Below are positions 36,167-44,786 of a stretch of 64,000 nt of DNA, piece after piece. Positions within the stretch are counted from its first letter, which is position 1, and each line of letters starts with the position of its first letter. The DNA is from Corynebacterium aquatimens. GTDB taxonomy: Bacteria > Actinomycetota > Actinomycetes > Mycobacteriales > Mycobacteriaceae. The stretch covers positions 1,612,001 through 1,676,000 of the forward strand of contig NZ_CP046980.1 of the NCBI RefSeq assembly GCF_030408395.1, in the 5' to 3' direction. The notes beneath the pieces are model-generated. The model was not told where the DNA came from. It did no database searches and worked only from the letters and a program-made list of their open reading frames with translations. A program made the position numbers and the translations under genes.

Positions 36167-36709
36167 ATGCGCATCTTCACCGTCGGCCACTCCAACCTCG
36201 AATTCGACGAGTTCGTGCGAATGCTTCAGGCGGCCGGGGTCGCGGCGGTCGTCGACGTGCGCAAGCTGACCGGCTCGCGGAAGTACCCGTGGTTCAACGA
36301 CGACTTCCTCACCCAGCACCTTCCCGAGCACGGCATCGACTACATGAAAAACGAAGGCCTGGCGGGGCGGCGCAACGTATCCAAGACGATCCCGTTCGAG
36401 GTCAACGCCAACTGGCAAAACCGCAGCTTCCACAACTACGCCGACCACGCCCTGGGTGAAGAGTTCGCCACGGCATTGGAGAAACTGCGCCAGCAGGCCG
36501 CTCACACGCCGACGGCCATCATGTGTTCCGAGGCAGTGTGGTGGCGCTGTCACCGCCGCATCATCGCCGATCACCTTCTCGCCCACGGGGACGAGGTGGA
36601 GCACGTGATGGGGTTGGGGGCCGAAGGTGCGTCGATACGCAAAGCAACGCTTAACGACGGCGCCGTGGTCGGCGATGACCTCCTCGTACGCTACCCCGCG
36701 CGGGACTAG
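36167..36709 (+). CDS. DUF488 family protein
   Basis: A 180-residue protein with the DUF488 pattern: RIFTVGHSNLEFDEFVRML at the start, VVDVRKLTGSRKYPWFN, and the cysteine-containing IMCSEAVWWRCHRRIIADHL. The family is common and uncharacterised; it may handle metals or nucleic acids but nothing here proves it. TACGGT (36154-36159) is seven bases before the ATG. The stop is three bases from the convergent SCO1664-type gene. Confidence 0.88.
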   Translation: MRIFTVGHSNLEFDEFVRMLQAAGVAAVVDVRKLTGSRKYPWFNDDFLTQHLPEHGIDYMKNEGLAGRRNVSKTIPFEVNANWQNRSFHNYADHALGEEFATALEKLRQQAAHTPTAIMCSEAVWWRCHRRIIADHLLAHGDEVEHVMGLGAEGASIRKATLNDGAVVGDDLLVRYPARD

Positions 36710-36712
36710 CAC

Positions 36713-37447
36713 CTACACCAGCGGCCAGGGGTACGGAAACTCGGACTGGGGCTCCGGCAGCCACGGCAGGCGCACGATGCGCGAGGCGCGCGATTTGAGC
36801 GCCTCCACCTCTTCCGGCGCCAACAACGCCGCCACCTCCTCCGGCGCCTCCGCCGTGAGCGGCTCGACCGCATCCACCAACTCGGATGGGATCGTCTGGT
36901 GCGCGAAGTCCCAGATCACGGTGCGCAACTTCGGGTCTTGGTGGAAGCACAGTCCCTGGTCGATGCCCCACACGTGGTCAACGCGGTTCGCGTTAGGCGC
37001 ACGCGCGAGCAAAACGTGGCCCGATTTACGGTCCGTGTTATTCACCAATAGGTCGAAAACGGCCATGCGCAGCAACTGGGGATGCAGGTCGGGGCGGGTC
37101 TCGTACAGCGGGAAGTAGTGAGAACCGTCGTTGTCCACGTAGTACTGCAACGACCCGACACCGAGCGGGTCGACCTCGCGCACCACCGTGGGCGGCACTA
37201 TGTCCCAGCCCAGCCACTCGCTGAGCAGGTACGCGGCCCGCTCGCGCCGCCACAGCCCCGCCGGGAAATCGTGGAGGTAGCGCTCCCCCGCCTCGGGCTT
37301 GAAGATGCCCCAGCAGTAGTCCTCGTGGCCGTCGTCGCGAGCAAGCGTGAGGTCCACAAGCACCGTGAGGTTCGAGGACTCCGCGACCTGGCCCACGAAA
37401 CCGACCTCGCCGTGTTGAAGCAGTTCAAGCAGCTCATTCGCGGTCAC
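36713..37447 (-). CDS. SCO1664-family protein (PI3/4-kinase-like fold)
   Basis: A 244-residue protein of the actinobacterial SCO1664 family. The segment MAVFDLLVNNTDRKSGHVLLA and later WGIDQGLCFH resemble the catalytic D..N and activation segments of phosphatidylinositol-kinase-like folds. It starts at a GTG overlapping the upstream stop (GTGA), so it is coupled to the phosphomutase-like gene, an arrangement usual in actinobacteria. Substrate unknown. Confidence 0.85.
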   Translation of the reverse strand: MTANELLELLQHGEVGFVGQVAESSNLTVLVDLTLARDDGHEDYCWGIFKPEAGERYLHDFPAGLWRRERAAYLLSEWLGWDIVPPTVVREVDPLGVGSLQYYVDNDGSHYFPLYETRPDLHPQLLRMAVFDLLVNNTDRKSGHVLLARAPNANRVDHVWGIDQGLCFHQDPKLRTVIWDFAHQTIPSELVDAVEPLTAEAPEEVAALLAPEEVEALKSRASRIVRLPWLPEPQSEFPYPWPLV

Positions 37448-37986
37448 AGCTCAAGCTCCGACACCGAGCACGGTTCCGCCGGGATCTGCTGGAACGCGCC
37501 CCAACCCCGGCCCGTGAAATGCGCCAACGCCGCCTTGATCGGGTCGGCGTGGGTGAAGCAGGCCACCGCCTCGCCTGGGTGCCGCGCCGCGATCGTGCGC
37601 ACGCAACGTACGACGCGGTGTTGCATCTCCACGAACGACTCACCGCCAGGGAAGCGGAACTCCCCGGGCCGCTTCTGCACCACCTGCCACTCGGGCAACC
37701 TGGCAAGGTCGGCCAGGGATTCACCGGTCCATGTGCCGAAATCGGCTTCTAAGAGGCCGTCGTCAAGCATGAGCTCTTTGTGGAACCGTGCGCAGGTGGG
37801 TAAAGCGGTCTCGCGAGCGCGCTCGAGCGGTGAGGAATACACCGCGTCGACGCTGGCGAGTTGCTTGGCCACAGCCGCGGCTTGCATGCGCCCCCTCTCC
37901 GAAAGGTGCAACCCCGGCGTGCGTCCGGGAAGGATTGTGCCGGTCGTCGGGGTCTCGCCGTGGCGAATGAGGTAGATGGTGGCCAT
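37444..37986 (-). CDS. MSMEG_4193-family histidine phosphatase/phosphomutase
   Basis: A 180-residue histidine-phosphatase-superfamily protein with the catalytic LIRHGET at residues 6-12 and the second active-site histidine in ACFTHADPIKAAL. It matches the MSMEG_4193 subgroup usually encoded next to SCO1664-type genes, as here. The physiological substrate is not known. The ATG at 37986 has TACCAT six bases upstream; the open frame extends six codons further. Confidence 0.87.
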   Translation of the reverse strand: MATIYLIRHGETPTTGTILPGRTPGLHLSERGRMQAAAVAKQLASVDAVYSSPLERARETALPTCARFHKELMLDDGLLEADFGTWTGESLADLARLPEWQVVQKRPGEFRFPGGESFVEMQHRVVRCVRTIAARHPGEAVACFTHADPIKAALAHFTGRGWGAFQQIPAEPCSVSELEL

Positions 37987-38044
37987 GAAGTGATGGTAAG
38001 CCATCTTGGATACCTACCCAGGAAACCCGCGTACCCTGGCCGGC

Positions 38045-39439
38045 ATGACTGAAGCGCCCAACTCCCGGCCATCCATCACCACCCTCGGCGAGCTCAAGGC
38101 CGCTGGCTACACCTACAAGACCGTGCGCGAAGAGATGCGTGACAACCTCGTCGCCACACTGCGCGCCGGCGAAAACCCGTGGCCCGGCCTCCACGGCCTC
38201 GAGCACACCGTGTTGCCGCAGGTCGAACGCGCCATCATCGCTGGCCACGACATCGTGTTGCTCGGCGAGCGCGGCCAGGGCAAGACCCGTCTGCTTCGCA
38301 CGCTGCCTTTGCTTCTCGACGCTTTTGTGCCCGCCATCGAAGGATCCGAACTGCGCGAACACCCCCTGAACCCGCTGACGGACGCCGCGAAGCGCCGCGT
38401 CGAGGAGGAAGGAGACGCGCTGCCCATCACCTGGATCCCGCGCGAGGCCCGCTACTCCGAGAAGCTGGCCACCCCGGACACCTCCGTGGCGGATCTGATC
38501 GGCGACGTGGATCCGATGCGCGTGGCCGAGGGCCGCCGCCTGGGCGACCCGGAGACCATCCACTACGGCCTTATCCCGCGCTCCAACCGCGGCATCGTGG
38601 CCATCAACGAGCTGCCAGACCTGGCGGAGCGCATCCAGGTGGCCATGCTCAACGTGATGGAGGAAGCCGACATCCAAATCCGCGGCTACATGCTGCGCCT
38701 GCCGCTGGACGTGCTGGTGGTGGCCTCGGCGAACCCGGAGGACTACACGAACCGCGGGCGCATCATCACCCCGCTCAAGGACCGCTTCGGCGCTGAGATC
38801 CGCACCCACTACCCCATCGAGTTGGACGACGAGATCCGCGTCATCGAGCAGGAATCACGCCTCACGGCCACTGTTCCGCAACCTATCATGGAGGCCCTCG
38901 CCCGGTTCACCCGCGCGCTGCGCGAATCCGACGCGGTGAACCAGCGCGCCGGCGTCTCGGCCCGCTTCGCCATCGCCGGCGCCGAGACAGTCGCAGCCTC
39001 CGCCGCCCGCCGCGCCGCCATTACCGGGGAGGACCCGGTCGCGCGCCTAGTGGACCTGGAGGCCGCCGTCGACGTGCTCGGCGGCAAGGTGGAGTTCGAG
39101 CACGGCGAGGAAGGCCGCGAGTGGGACATCCTCGAGTACCTGTTGCGCAACTCCGTGGCTCAGACTCTGCGCCCCCGGATCAAGGGACTTGACTTCGCCC
39201 CGCTGATCGAGGCGCTCGACGGCTCCACCTTCATCACCACTGGCGAAAACATTACGGCGGCAGAGTTCCTCAACGGCCTGCCCCAGCTCGACGGCACGCT
39301 TTACGGAGATATTGCTTCGACCTTCAACGCCGAGAGCGAGGGCGAGCGCGCTAGTGCCATCGAGCTCGCGGTGGAGGCGCTCTACCTCACCCAAAAGATT
39401 TCGAAGGACTCCGGCGAAGGTGAGACCATCTATGGCTAA
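38045..39439 (+). CDS. MoxR/magnesium-chelatase-like AAA+ ATPase
   Basis: A 464-residue AAA+ protein. Walker A is GERGQGKTRLL near residue 75, Walker B RGIVAINELPDL near 185, followed by a sensor segment VVASANPEDYTNRGRI. It is paired with a downstream VWA-domain gene (overlap of eight bases), the Rv0958/Rv0959 arrangement; such pairs act as MoxR chaperones that insert metals or remodel proteins. TACCCT (38032-38037) is seven bases before the ATG, so the operon is probably leaderless. Confidence 0.9.
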   Translation: MTEAPNSRPSITTLGELKAAGYTYKTVREEMRDNLVATLRAGENPWPGLHGLEHTVLPQVERAIIAGHDIVLLGERGQGKTRLLRTLPLLLDAFVPAIEGSELREHPLNPLTDAAKRRVEEEGDALPITWIPREARYSEKLATPDTSVADLIGDVDPMRVAEGRRLGDPETIHYGLIPRSNRGIVAINELPDLAERIQVAMLNVMEEADIQIRGYMLRLPLDVLVVASANPEDYTNRGRIITPLKDRFGAEIRTHYPIELDDEIRVIEQESRLTATVPQPIMEALARFTRALRESDAVNQRAGVSARFAIAGAETVAASAARRAAITGEDPVARLVDLEAAVDVLGGKVEFEHGEEGREWDILEYLLRNSVAQTLRPRIKGLDFAPLIEALDGSTFITTGENITAAEFLNGLPQLDGTLYGDIASTFNAESEGERASAIELAVEALYLTQKISKDSGEGETIYG

Positions 39440-41351
39440 ACAGCGCAGGTACCGCAGGTACACCCCGGGCCCGGATCCGCTCGCCCCACCGCCCGACCTG
39501 GCCAAGGCGGTGCGCGCCATTGCCGACGAGGTCATGGCCGGCTACTCCGCCGAGTCCGCGCTTCGCGAGTATCTGCGCCGTGAGGGTTACGACGACTTCC
39601 TGCGCCAGATCGCGCAGCGCCGCCAAGAACTGTTGCAGAAGACCAATCTCGGGGGCACGCTCCAGGAAGCACAGAAGCTTCTCGACGAAGCGGTGCTCGC
39701 CGAACGCGGCCAACTCGCCCGCGACGTGGACATGGACGATCTGGACCGCACAATGCGGGAGATGACGCTGGACAACCTGCCCGTCTCCCCGGCGGCGGCG
39801 GTGACCGAACTGAACGGCTACGACTGGGCTTCCTCCGACGCGCGCGAGAAGTACCAGCAGATCAAAGACCTCATCGGCCGCGAACTCTTAGACCAGCGCT
39901 TCGCTGGCATGAAAGAGGCGCTGGAAGGTGCCACCGATGAAGATCGCGCAGCCGTCGCCGAGATGCTTCGCGATCTCAACGTGCTGTTGGGCAAACATCG
40001 CGCCGGCATGGCCACGGAGCAGGACTTTCAGGATTTCATGGCCAAGCACGGGGATCAGTTTCCGGAGAACCCCCGCAACATCGAGGAATTGGTGGAGCTG
40101 CTCGCGCAGCGATCGGCGGCAGCCCAGCGATTGCTCAACTCCATGACACCCGAACAGCGCGCCGAGCTCATGCAGCTCGCGTCCGAAGCCTTCGGCTCGG
40201 AGGAGCTGATGAACCTCGTTGGCGAGCTGGACGCGAACCTGCGCGGCATCCGCCCCGACCTGGACTGGACCGGGTCCGAACCGTTCGACGGTGATGGGAC
40301 ATCGGGCGGCATGGGCCTCGGCGAAGCCACCCGCGCGACGCGCGACCTCGGGCGCCTCGACGAGCTCGCTGCCATCCTCGGAGGCGAACGCCCCGGAGAC
40401 ATTGACTTAGACGACGTCGCCGACCTCTTAGGCGCTGACGCCGCCACCAGGGCTAAGCATCTGCGCGATGTGGAAAAAGCGTTGCGCGACTCCGGATTGC
40501 TGAACAAGGGCGAGTCCGGCTCGCTACAGCTGTCCCCGAAAGCGCTGCGCATGCTGGGCAAGGAGCTGTTGAAGGACGCGACCTCCCAGTTATCCCGCGG
40601 CCAACGCGATTCCCGCCTCGCCGGTCAGCTGGGCGAACCCACCGGCGGCACCCGCCCCTGGGAGTTCGGCGACACTCAGGCTTGGGACACCACCCGGACC
40701 ATCACGAACGCTCTCCAGCGCAGCGCCGCCAGTGGCGAGCCCTTCGCAATCACCGTGAACGACATCGAAGTGGTCGAAACCGAGGCGCGCACGAAAAACG
40801 CCGTCGCACTGCTTGTGGACACCTCCTTCTCCATGGCGATGGAAGGCCGCTGGACGCCGATGAAGCAGACCGCGCTGGCGCTGAACCACCTCATCACCAC
40901 GCAGTTCCGCAGCGACGAGCTCGCGCTAATCGGTTTCGGCCTCTACGCGCAGACGCTGACGATCGAAGAACTCACCGCCCTGCCGCCGATGCCGGAAAAG
41001 GGCACCAACCTGCAGCACGCGCTGCTTCTCGCCAACGAGTTCTTCACCCGCCACGCCGACTACGACCCGACGCTTCTCATCGTCACCGACGGCGAACCGA
41101 CCTCTATCCTGACCGAATGGGGTGAGCCCTACTTCAACTGGCCGACCGACCGCATCACACTCGCGCGCACGGTCGACGCGCTTGACACGGTGACCAAACG
41201 CGGGACGAAGATCACCTTCTTCCGCCTCGGGGATGATCCAGGGCTTGTTTCGCTTATCGACGCCCTCGCCAACCGCTCCGGCGCCAACGTCGTCGCACCC
41301 GACCTCAACGAGCTCGGAGGCGCTGTGGTGGGAGAGTTCCTCCGCTGGTAA
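39432..41351 (+). CDS. VWA-domain partner of the MoxR-like ATPase
   Basis: A 639-residue protein with a long helical N-terminal region and a C-terminal von Willebrand A domain. Its metal site is DTSFSMAME (MIDAS, DxSxS) near residue 460, with TDGEP near 555. It corresponds to Rv0959 in the AAA+/VWA pair and should be the substrate-binding or activating partner. The ATG overlaps the last eight bases of the upstream gene, so translation is coupled. A clear intrinsic terminator follows at 41383. Confidence 0.88.
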   Translation: MAKQRRYRRYTPGPDPLAPPPDLAKAVRAIADEVMAGYSAESALREYLRREGYDDFLRQIAQRRQELLQKTNLGGTLQEAQKLLDEAVLAERGQLARDVDMDDLDRTMREMTLDNLPVSPAAAVTELNGYDWASSDAREKYQQIKDLIGRELLDQRFAGMKEALEGATDEDRAAVAEMLRDLNVLLGKHRAGMATEQDFQDFMAKHGDQFPENPRNIEELVELLAQRSAAAQRLLNSMTPEQRAELMQLASEAFGSEELMNLVGELDANLRGIRPDLDWTGSEPFDGDGTSGGMGLGEATRATRDLGRLDELAAILGGERPGDIDLDDVADLLGADAATRAKHLRDVEKALRDSGLLNKGESGSLQLSPKALRMLGKELLKDATSQLSRGQRDSRLAGQLGEPTGGTRPWEFGDTQAWDTTRTITNALQRSAASGEPFAITVNDIEVVETEARTKNAVALLVDTSFSMAMEGRWTPMKQTALALNHLITTQFRSDELALIGFGLYAQTLTIEELTALPPMPEKGTNLQHALLLANEFFTRHADYDPTLLIVTDGEPTSILTEWGEPYFNWPTDRITLARTVDALDTVTKRGTKITFFRLGDDPGLVSLIDALANRSGANVVAPDLNELGGAVVGEFLRW

Positions 41352-41363
41352 CGACGTTAAACG

Positions 41364-41381
41364 CTAAACGTTGAACTTGAA
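41364..41381. repeat. Copy A of the ychF 3'-end repeat (candidate att site)
   Basis: The 14 bases ACGTTGAACTTGAA (41368-41381) match the 3' end of ychF (codons for EFKFNV and stop, read on the minus strand), and the match extends to 17 of 18 bases from 41364. Copies B and C in the same orientation lie at 47863 and 51080. It marks the left edge of the proposed island. Confidence 0.55.
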
Positions 41382-41382
41382 T

Positions 41383-41417
41383 CCCGCTGGCAGATTCGTT
41401 GGCCAGCGGGTTTTCTT
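41383..41417 (+). terminator. Intrinsic terminator after the AAA/VWA operon
   Basis: A nine-base stem CCCGCTGGC / GCCAGCGGG with a ten-base loop is followed by TTTTCTTTCT. It begins 31 bases after the VWA stop and directly adjoins repeat copy A. Confidence 0.88.
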
Positions 41418-41648
41418 TCTGCGCTGATCAGGGTGCCGTTCGTCGTGTCCATATGCCTCGTGTATAGCTCCCAAGCATGCGCTATTAGGTCTCCTGGGGG
41501 ATTTTTCACGCGGGGATATGGGCCTCAAGGCCTCTCCAAAACATGTGACGTGCTTCATAATTGGTTAAAGCCAAACCAACTTGCGTTACTTAACACGCTA
41601 GGTATTCAATCGCCACCATCCACGCTCGAGCCTCATAGAAAGCCGACC
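41418..41648. other. Non-coding island flank upstream of a lipoprotein gene
   Basis: About 230 bases of lower GC than the core chromosome. I see no gene; TAGAAA at 41636 is seven bases before the next ATG and may be a weak -10. Confidence 0.4.
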
Positions 41649-42551
41649 ATGAAACGCATCCTCGCGATCCTCCTCACCCTCCCTCTCGCGCTCACCGCAT
41701 GCAGCCAAACTGATGAGCCCGAGCCAGCCCCCACAACAATCGCCGCCCCAACCACAACAGAAACTCCTAAAGGAGAAATCGGAAAGCCGTTCGCATTCAC
41801 CGAACAGATCGACCCCACAGCGCCGGCATCATCCGGCACCATGATGATCGATGAGCTATACGTCGGCCCGGCAGCAGCCTGCAAAGGGGCAATCACCGAA
41901 TACGGCCAAAGGCAGACCGCCGACTACCTGCACATCGTGACCACTGTCGACCTGGAAAGCCACAGCACCGACATGTCATTCGTTCTGAGCGGGCCGAAAT
42001 TCCTCCAAGGAAAACGAGTACTGGCAGACGGAGAAGCTGACCACTCGTACCTCTTGTGCGACATCGAGGACGGGATCTTCGACTACCACGAAGGCATGAA
42101 GGCGAACGAAGAACGAGTCTTCTACGGAGCCTTCGAAATCCCCGAAGGAGCCGACAAAATAGAGCTGCATGGGCGAACGTTCAATATGAGCGACGTCGAA
42201 AAAAGGGACAGCACGCCACCAAGCACAAACCCAGCCCCTGGGCAGCGGGCAGAAGCTCCTGAAGCCCCCCACGTCGTAGAGTGCCTCGAAGGGACACCAG
42301 GACCAGCCCTAATGTCGGACGGATCAATCCAAAACTCCGATTACTGCTTCCAACAGCTCGGCGGAGAAGCGTACCTCGAAGAAGAAGGCAGACAGTGCGT
42401 CGGACCAGCATCAGAATGCGGGTACGGCTACGACGAAAATGGCAACCCGAATCCGACATCCGGAGAGATCCAGACCTACCACGGATGCGAAGACGGGTAC
42501 ATCACTGATCCAGAACTTTGCGCCGCTGTCCGGAAGAAGATCGAGGGATAG
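41649..42551 (+). CDS. Island lipoprotein of unknown function
   Basis: A 300-residue lipoprotein: MKRILAILLTLPLALTAC with lipid-anchor Cys 18, then a Pro/Thr linker and a beta-rich domain of about 140 residues (FTEQIDPTAPASSGTMMIDELY to KIELHGRTFNM). A C-terminal part has several cysteines and an ECLEGTPGPALMSDGSIQNSDYC segment. Four or more cysteines suggest disulfides outside the cell. Codon use is more AT-rich than in the neighbouring core genes, in line with transfer. Confidence 0.7.
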   Translation: MKRILAILLTLPLALTACSQTDEPEPAPTTIAAPTTTETPKGEIGKPFAFTEQIDPTAPASSGTMMIDELYVGPAAACKGAITEYGQRQTADYLHIVTTVDLESHSTDMSFVLSGPKFLQGKRVLADGEADHSYLLCDIEDGIFDYHEGMKANEERVFYGAFEIPEGADKIELHGRTFNMSDVEKRDSTPPSTNPAPGQRAEAPEAPHVVECLEGTPGPALMSDGSIQNSDYCFQQLGGEAYLEEEGRQCVGPASECGYGYDENGNPNPTSGEIQTYHGCEDGYITDPELCAAVRKKIEG

Positions 42552-42764
42552 GTGGTCCAGAGCAAACCTGCTAAAGGGAAAGACAAGAACTGCCACGTGA
42601 CCTTCGTCGCACACTGGCGCGACCCAAGAGGCAAATCTTCCTCAAAGTCATTCCCTTCCACGAAGTATGACCAGCCTCAGAAAATGGCTGTCGCCTACGA
42701 GCGCGAGATCTAGGGCGACCTCGACACCGGCTCTTACATCTCCCCGCAGACAGGAAGATGACCG
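42552..42764 (+). pseudogene. N-terminal remnant of a tyrosine integrase
   Basis: Beginning at GTG 42552 the frame reads VTFVAHWRDPRGKSSSKSFPST, then AVAYEREI, a TAG stop at 42708, and GDLDTGSYISPQTGR. This is the usual N-terminal pattern of actinobacterial phage/ICE integrases (RWRDP.G..R.KSF ... E.DL..G.YI.P..G). The catalytic domain is absent. It is the expected relic of the enzyme that put an element at the adjacent att-like repeat. Confidence 0.6.
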
Positions 42765-42842
42765 TTTAGGTCGTGCTGCAGCGGCGTTAGCGCAGGTGCT
42801 TTGCGACGAATTTGCCGCCCGCCAGTACTACAGTTTCTGGAT

Positions 42843-44165
42843 ATGGAGACTTCAAGCAAGGACCTGGCTTTCCTGGCAGATGGAGAGGGTCTGCTGATCC
42901 TTAGCGAGGAAGACCGCTTTCCCGCTACTTCTGCACCCGCGTTTTCGCCTGCGTCACCGCAAGTGCTTTTCCGCGCAAACAATGTGCTGAGCACGATTTC
43001 AAACCGGCAGTTCAAATCCGGCAAATATTACAAAGCTACGGACGAAACTGCGAAGCTGCTCCAGCATCGCACGTCGTCTGGACCGGTTCCTGGAGTCCTA
43101 CGCCGAAGCGATCTTGGGCTCGCTGACAATCCAAGTCGATTCTTCAAACACACCTCGTTTCAAGAGGTCAAGTTTTCGCCCGCCATGACTTCGACCGCCG
43201 CGGGCATCGCAGCTCAGGCTGCAATTGAGGCAGCAATTGCTGAAATCAAGGAGTATCTAGAGGTCATCGATGAGAAGCTCGATACTCTCCTCCGGCAGCG
43301 TAAGGTTGACGCACTAGCGCAGCTTGGGGGTATCCAGTACACGATTGAAGAAGCGGACGAACTTTACCGGCGCAGCAGTAGCGTCTCCTCAACTACTTGG
43401 TCGAAGATCGACCACCTCGGATCAGCGCTCAACGGCATCGAGTCTTACGCCATCGAACAACTCGATGACGCCGTTGATCAGCTCCGGAAGCAGAAGAACA
43501 ACTCCAAGAAACTTGAAACCCTTCTAGCTGGGTTGAAAGGTGATCTGACGCTTTGGCTGGGTGTCGCTGCCCGGAGCATCTACCTCCATGATCGGATGTA
43601 TGTCCTTGAGATCGCCCACGTGAATGAGTTTGAGCCCCGCCAGCTGGATTCTCACCGAGAGGGAATCCACGACGCGCGCAAGGATCGATTGGAATCGACC
43701 ACCCGACGTCTGCTCGAGATGGATACAGCCGTCCGTGAGACAGCCAAGTTGAGCAATCAGGTCTGGGTCACAAACCCGATTCGTGCTCGCCACATCACCG
43801 CGCAAGCGAACGAAATTCACGACATTATTAGTGCGTTTGCGCAGCATTTGCGAATGAGCGTAGAAGACGCAGAGCGTCTTCACGTCCAAGGATGGCGTCA
43901 ATCTGTGGTATCGCTAGCGGGCGACACCGTCGATGCTGCGAACCGCGCCCGCCAATCGGCGGTGGATCAAGCGCAAAAAGCCACTGAGAAAATTCGCGAC
44001 ATGAACGACGACCGGCTACTTGCGAAGGCCGCTGAAATCGAAGCCCGACGGGAGAAGGAAGAGCGAAAAGCACTCGACTCAACCGACGACGAGAATTATT
44101 CTGAGACAGATTCCCGTCCGTCGCGACGCGGTCTTCGTTTCCGCCGAGACAAGAACGACTCGTAG
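42843..44165 (+). CDS. Coiled-coil protein of unknown function (island)
   Basis: A 440-residue protein I do not recognise. The N-terminal ~110 residues look globular. A hydrophobic Ala-rich helix (SPAMTSTAAGIAAQAAIEAAIAEIKEYLEVID) follows, then long amphipathic helices to about residue 390 (VDQLRKQKNNSKKLETL; DAANRARQSAVDQAQKATEKI) and a charged Arg/Asp tail. The pattern recalls helical pore-forming or membrane-remodelling proteins but has no diagnostic motif. TACAGT stands eight bases before the ATG. A copy of its last ~45 codons recurs at 50.5 kb. Confidence 0.65.
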   Translation: METSSKDLAFLADGEGLLILSEEDRFPATSAPAFSPASPQVLFRANNVLSTISNRQFKSGKYYKATDETAKLLQHRTSSGPVPGVLRRSDLGLADNPSRFFKHTSFQEVKFSPAMTSTAAGIAAQAAIEAAIAEIKEYLEVIDEKLDTLLRQRKVDALAQLGGIQYTIEEADELYRRSSSVSSTTWSKIDHLGSALNGIESYAIEQLDDAVDQLRKQKNNSKKLETLLAGLKGDLTLWLGVAARSIYLHDRMYVLEIAHVNEFEPRQLDSHREGIHDARKDRLESTTRRLLEMDTAVRETAKLSNQVWVTNPIRARHITAQANEIHDIISAFAQHLRMSVEDAERLHVQGWRQSVVSLAGDTVDAANRARQSAVDQAQKATEKIRDMNDDRLLAKAAEIEARREKEERKALDSTDDENYSETDSRPSRRGLRFRRDKNDS

Positions 44166-44184
44166 GGCACCTAAACTGGGCTAC

Positions 44185-44628
44185 ATGAATGACCTGACCA
44201 TCGCGCCCGGCCCGGGTATCCCCGGCGGCCTCGTCGTCGCCGCCGCGGACCTGTCGGAGCGGTTTGCGAGGGCGTCGGGGCCGGGCGGCCAGGGCGTCAA
44301 CACCACCGACAGCAAGGTGCAGCTCTCCATCGACATCGCGGCGTGCGCATCGCTTTCCGACGCCCAACGCCGCCGCGCCCTCCACAACCTCGAACACCGC
44401 CTGGATGGCACTGTGCTCACCGTCAGCGCGTCGACGCAGCGCTCGCAGGTCCGCAACCGAGCTGAGGCTCGTCAACGCATGGCCACCCTATTGCGTGAGG
44501 CGCTCGCCCCGCCTCCTCCCCCGCGGCATAAGACGAAGCCGACGCGCGGCTCGGTGCGGCGCCGTCTCGAAGCGAAGAAACGGCGCTCGGAGCTGAAGTC
44601 GACGAGGCGCCGGCCCCGGCTGCCGTAA
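44185..44628 (+). CDS. arfB: ArfB-like peptidyl-tRNA hydrolase (ribosome rescue)
   Basis: A 147-residue class-I release-factor-like protein. The catalytic GGQ sits in ASGPGGQGVNTTDSKVQL, and the C-terminus is the basic tail (TKPTRGSVRRRLEAKKRRSELKSTRRR) that ArfB inserts in the empty mRNA channel of stalled ribosomes. It releases peptides from non-stop complexes. TAAACT (44172-44177) is exactly seven bases before the ATG. A truncated second copy lies at 50687. Confidence 0.92.
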   Translation: MNDLTIAPGPGIPGGLVVAAADLSERFARASGPGGQGVNTTDSKVQLSIDIAACASLSDAQRRRALHNLEHRLDGTVLTVSASTQRSQVRNRAEARQRMATLLREALAPPPPPRHKTKPTRGSVRRRLEAKKRRSELKSTRRRPRLP

Positions 44629-44786
44629 CACCGCTCCTGCAGGCTCATTCGAAAGAACCTCAACAGCCGAAAAGCCGTGTCCCCAGCTCAGATGCCTGAG
44701 GGGAAAACGAGTGGCGGCTCAGGGCATCCCACGAATCCTCGAAGAAGACGAAGCGAGACGTGGTGCCCGGGATGCATAATGTTGCC

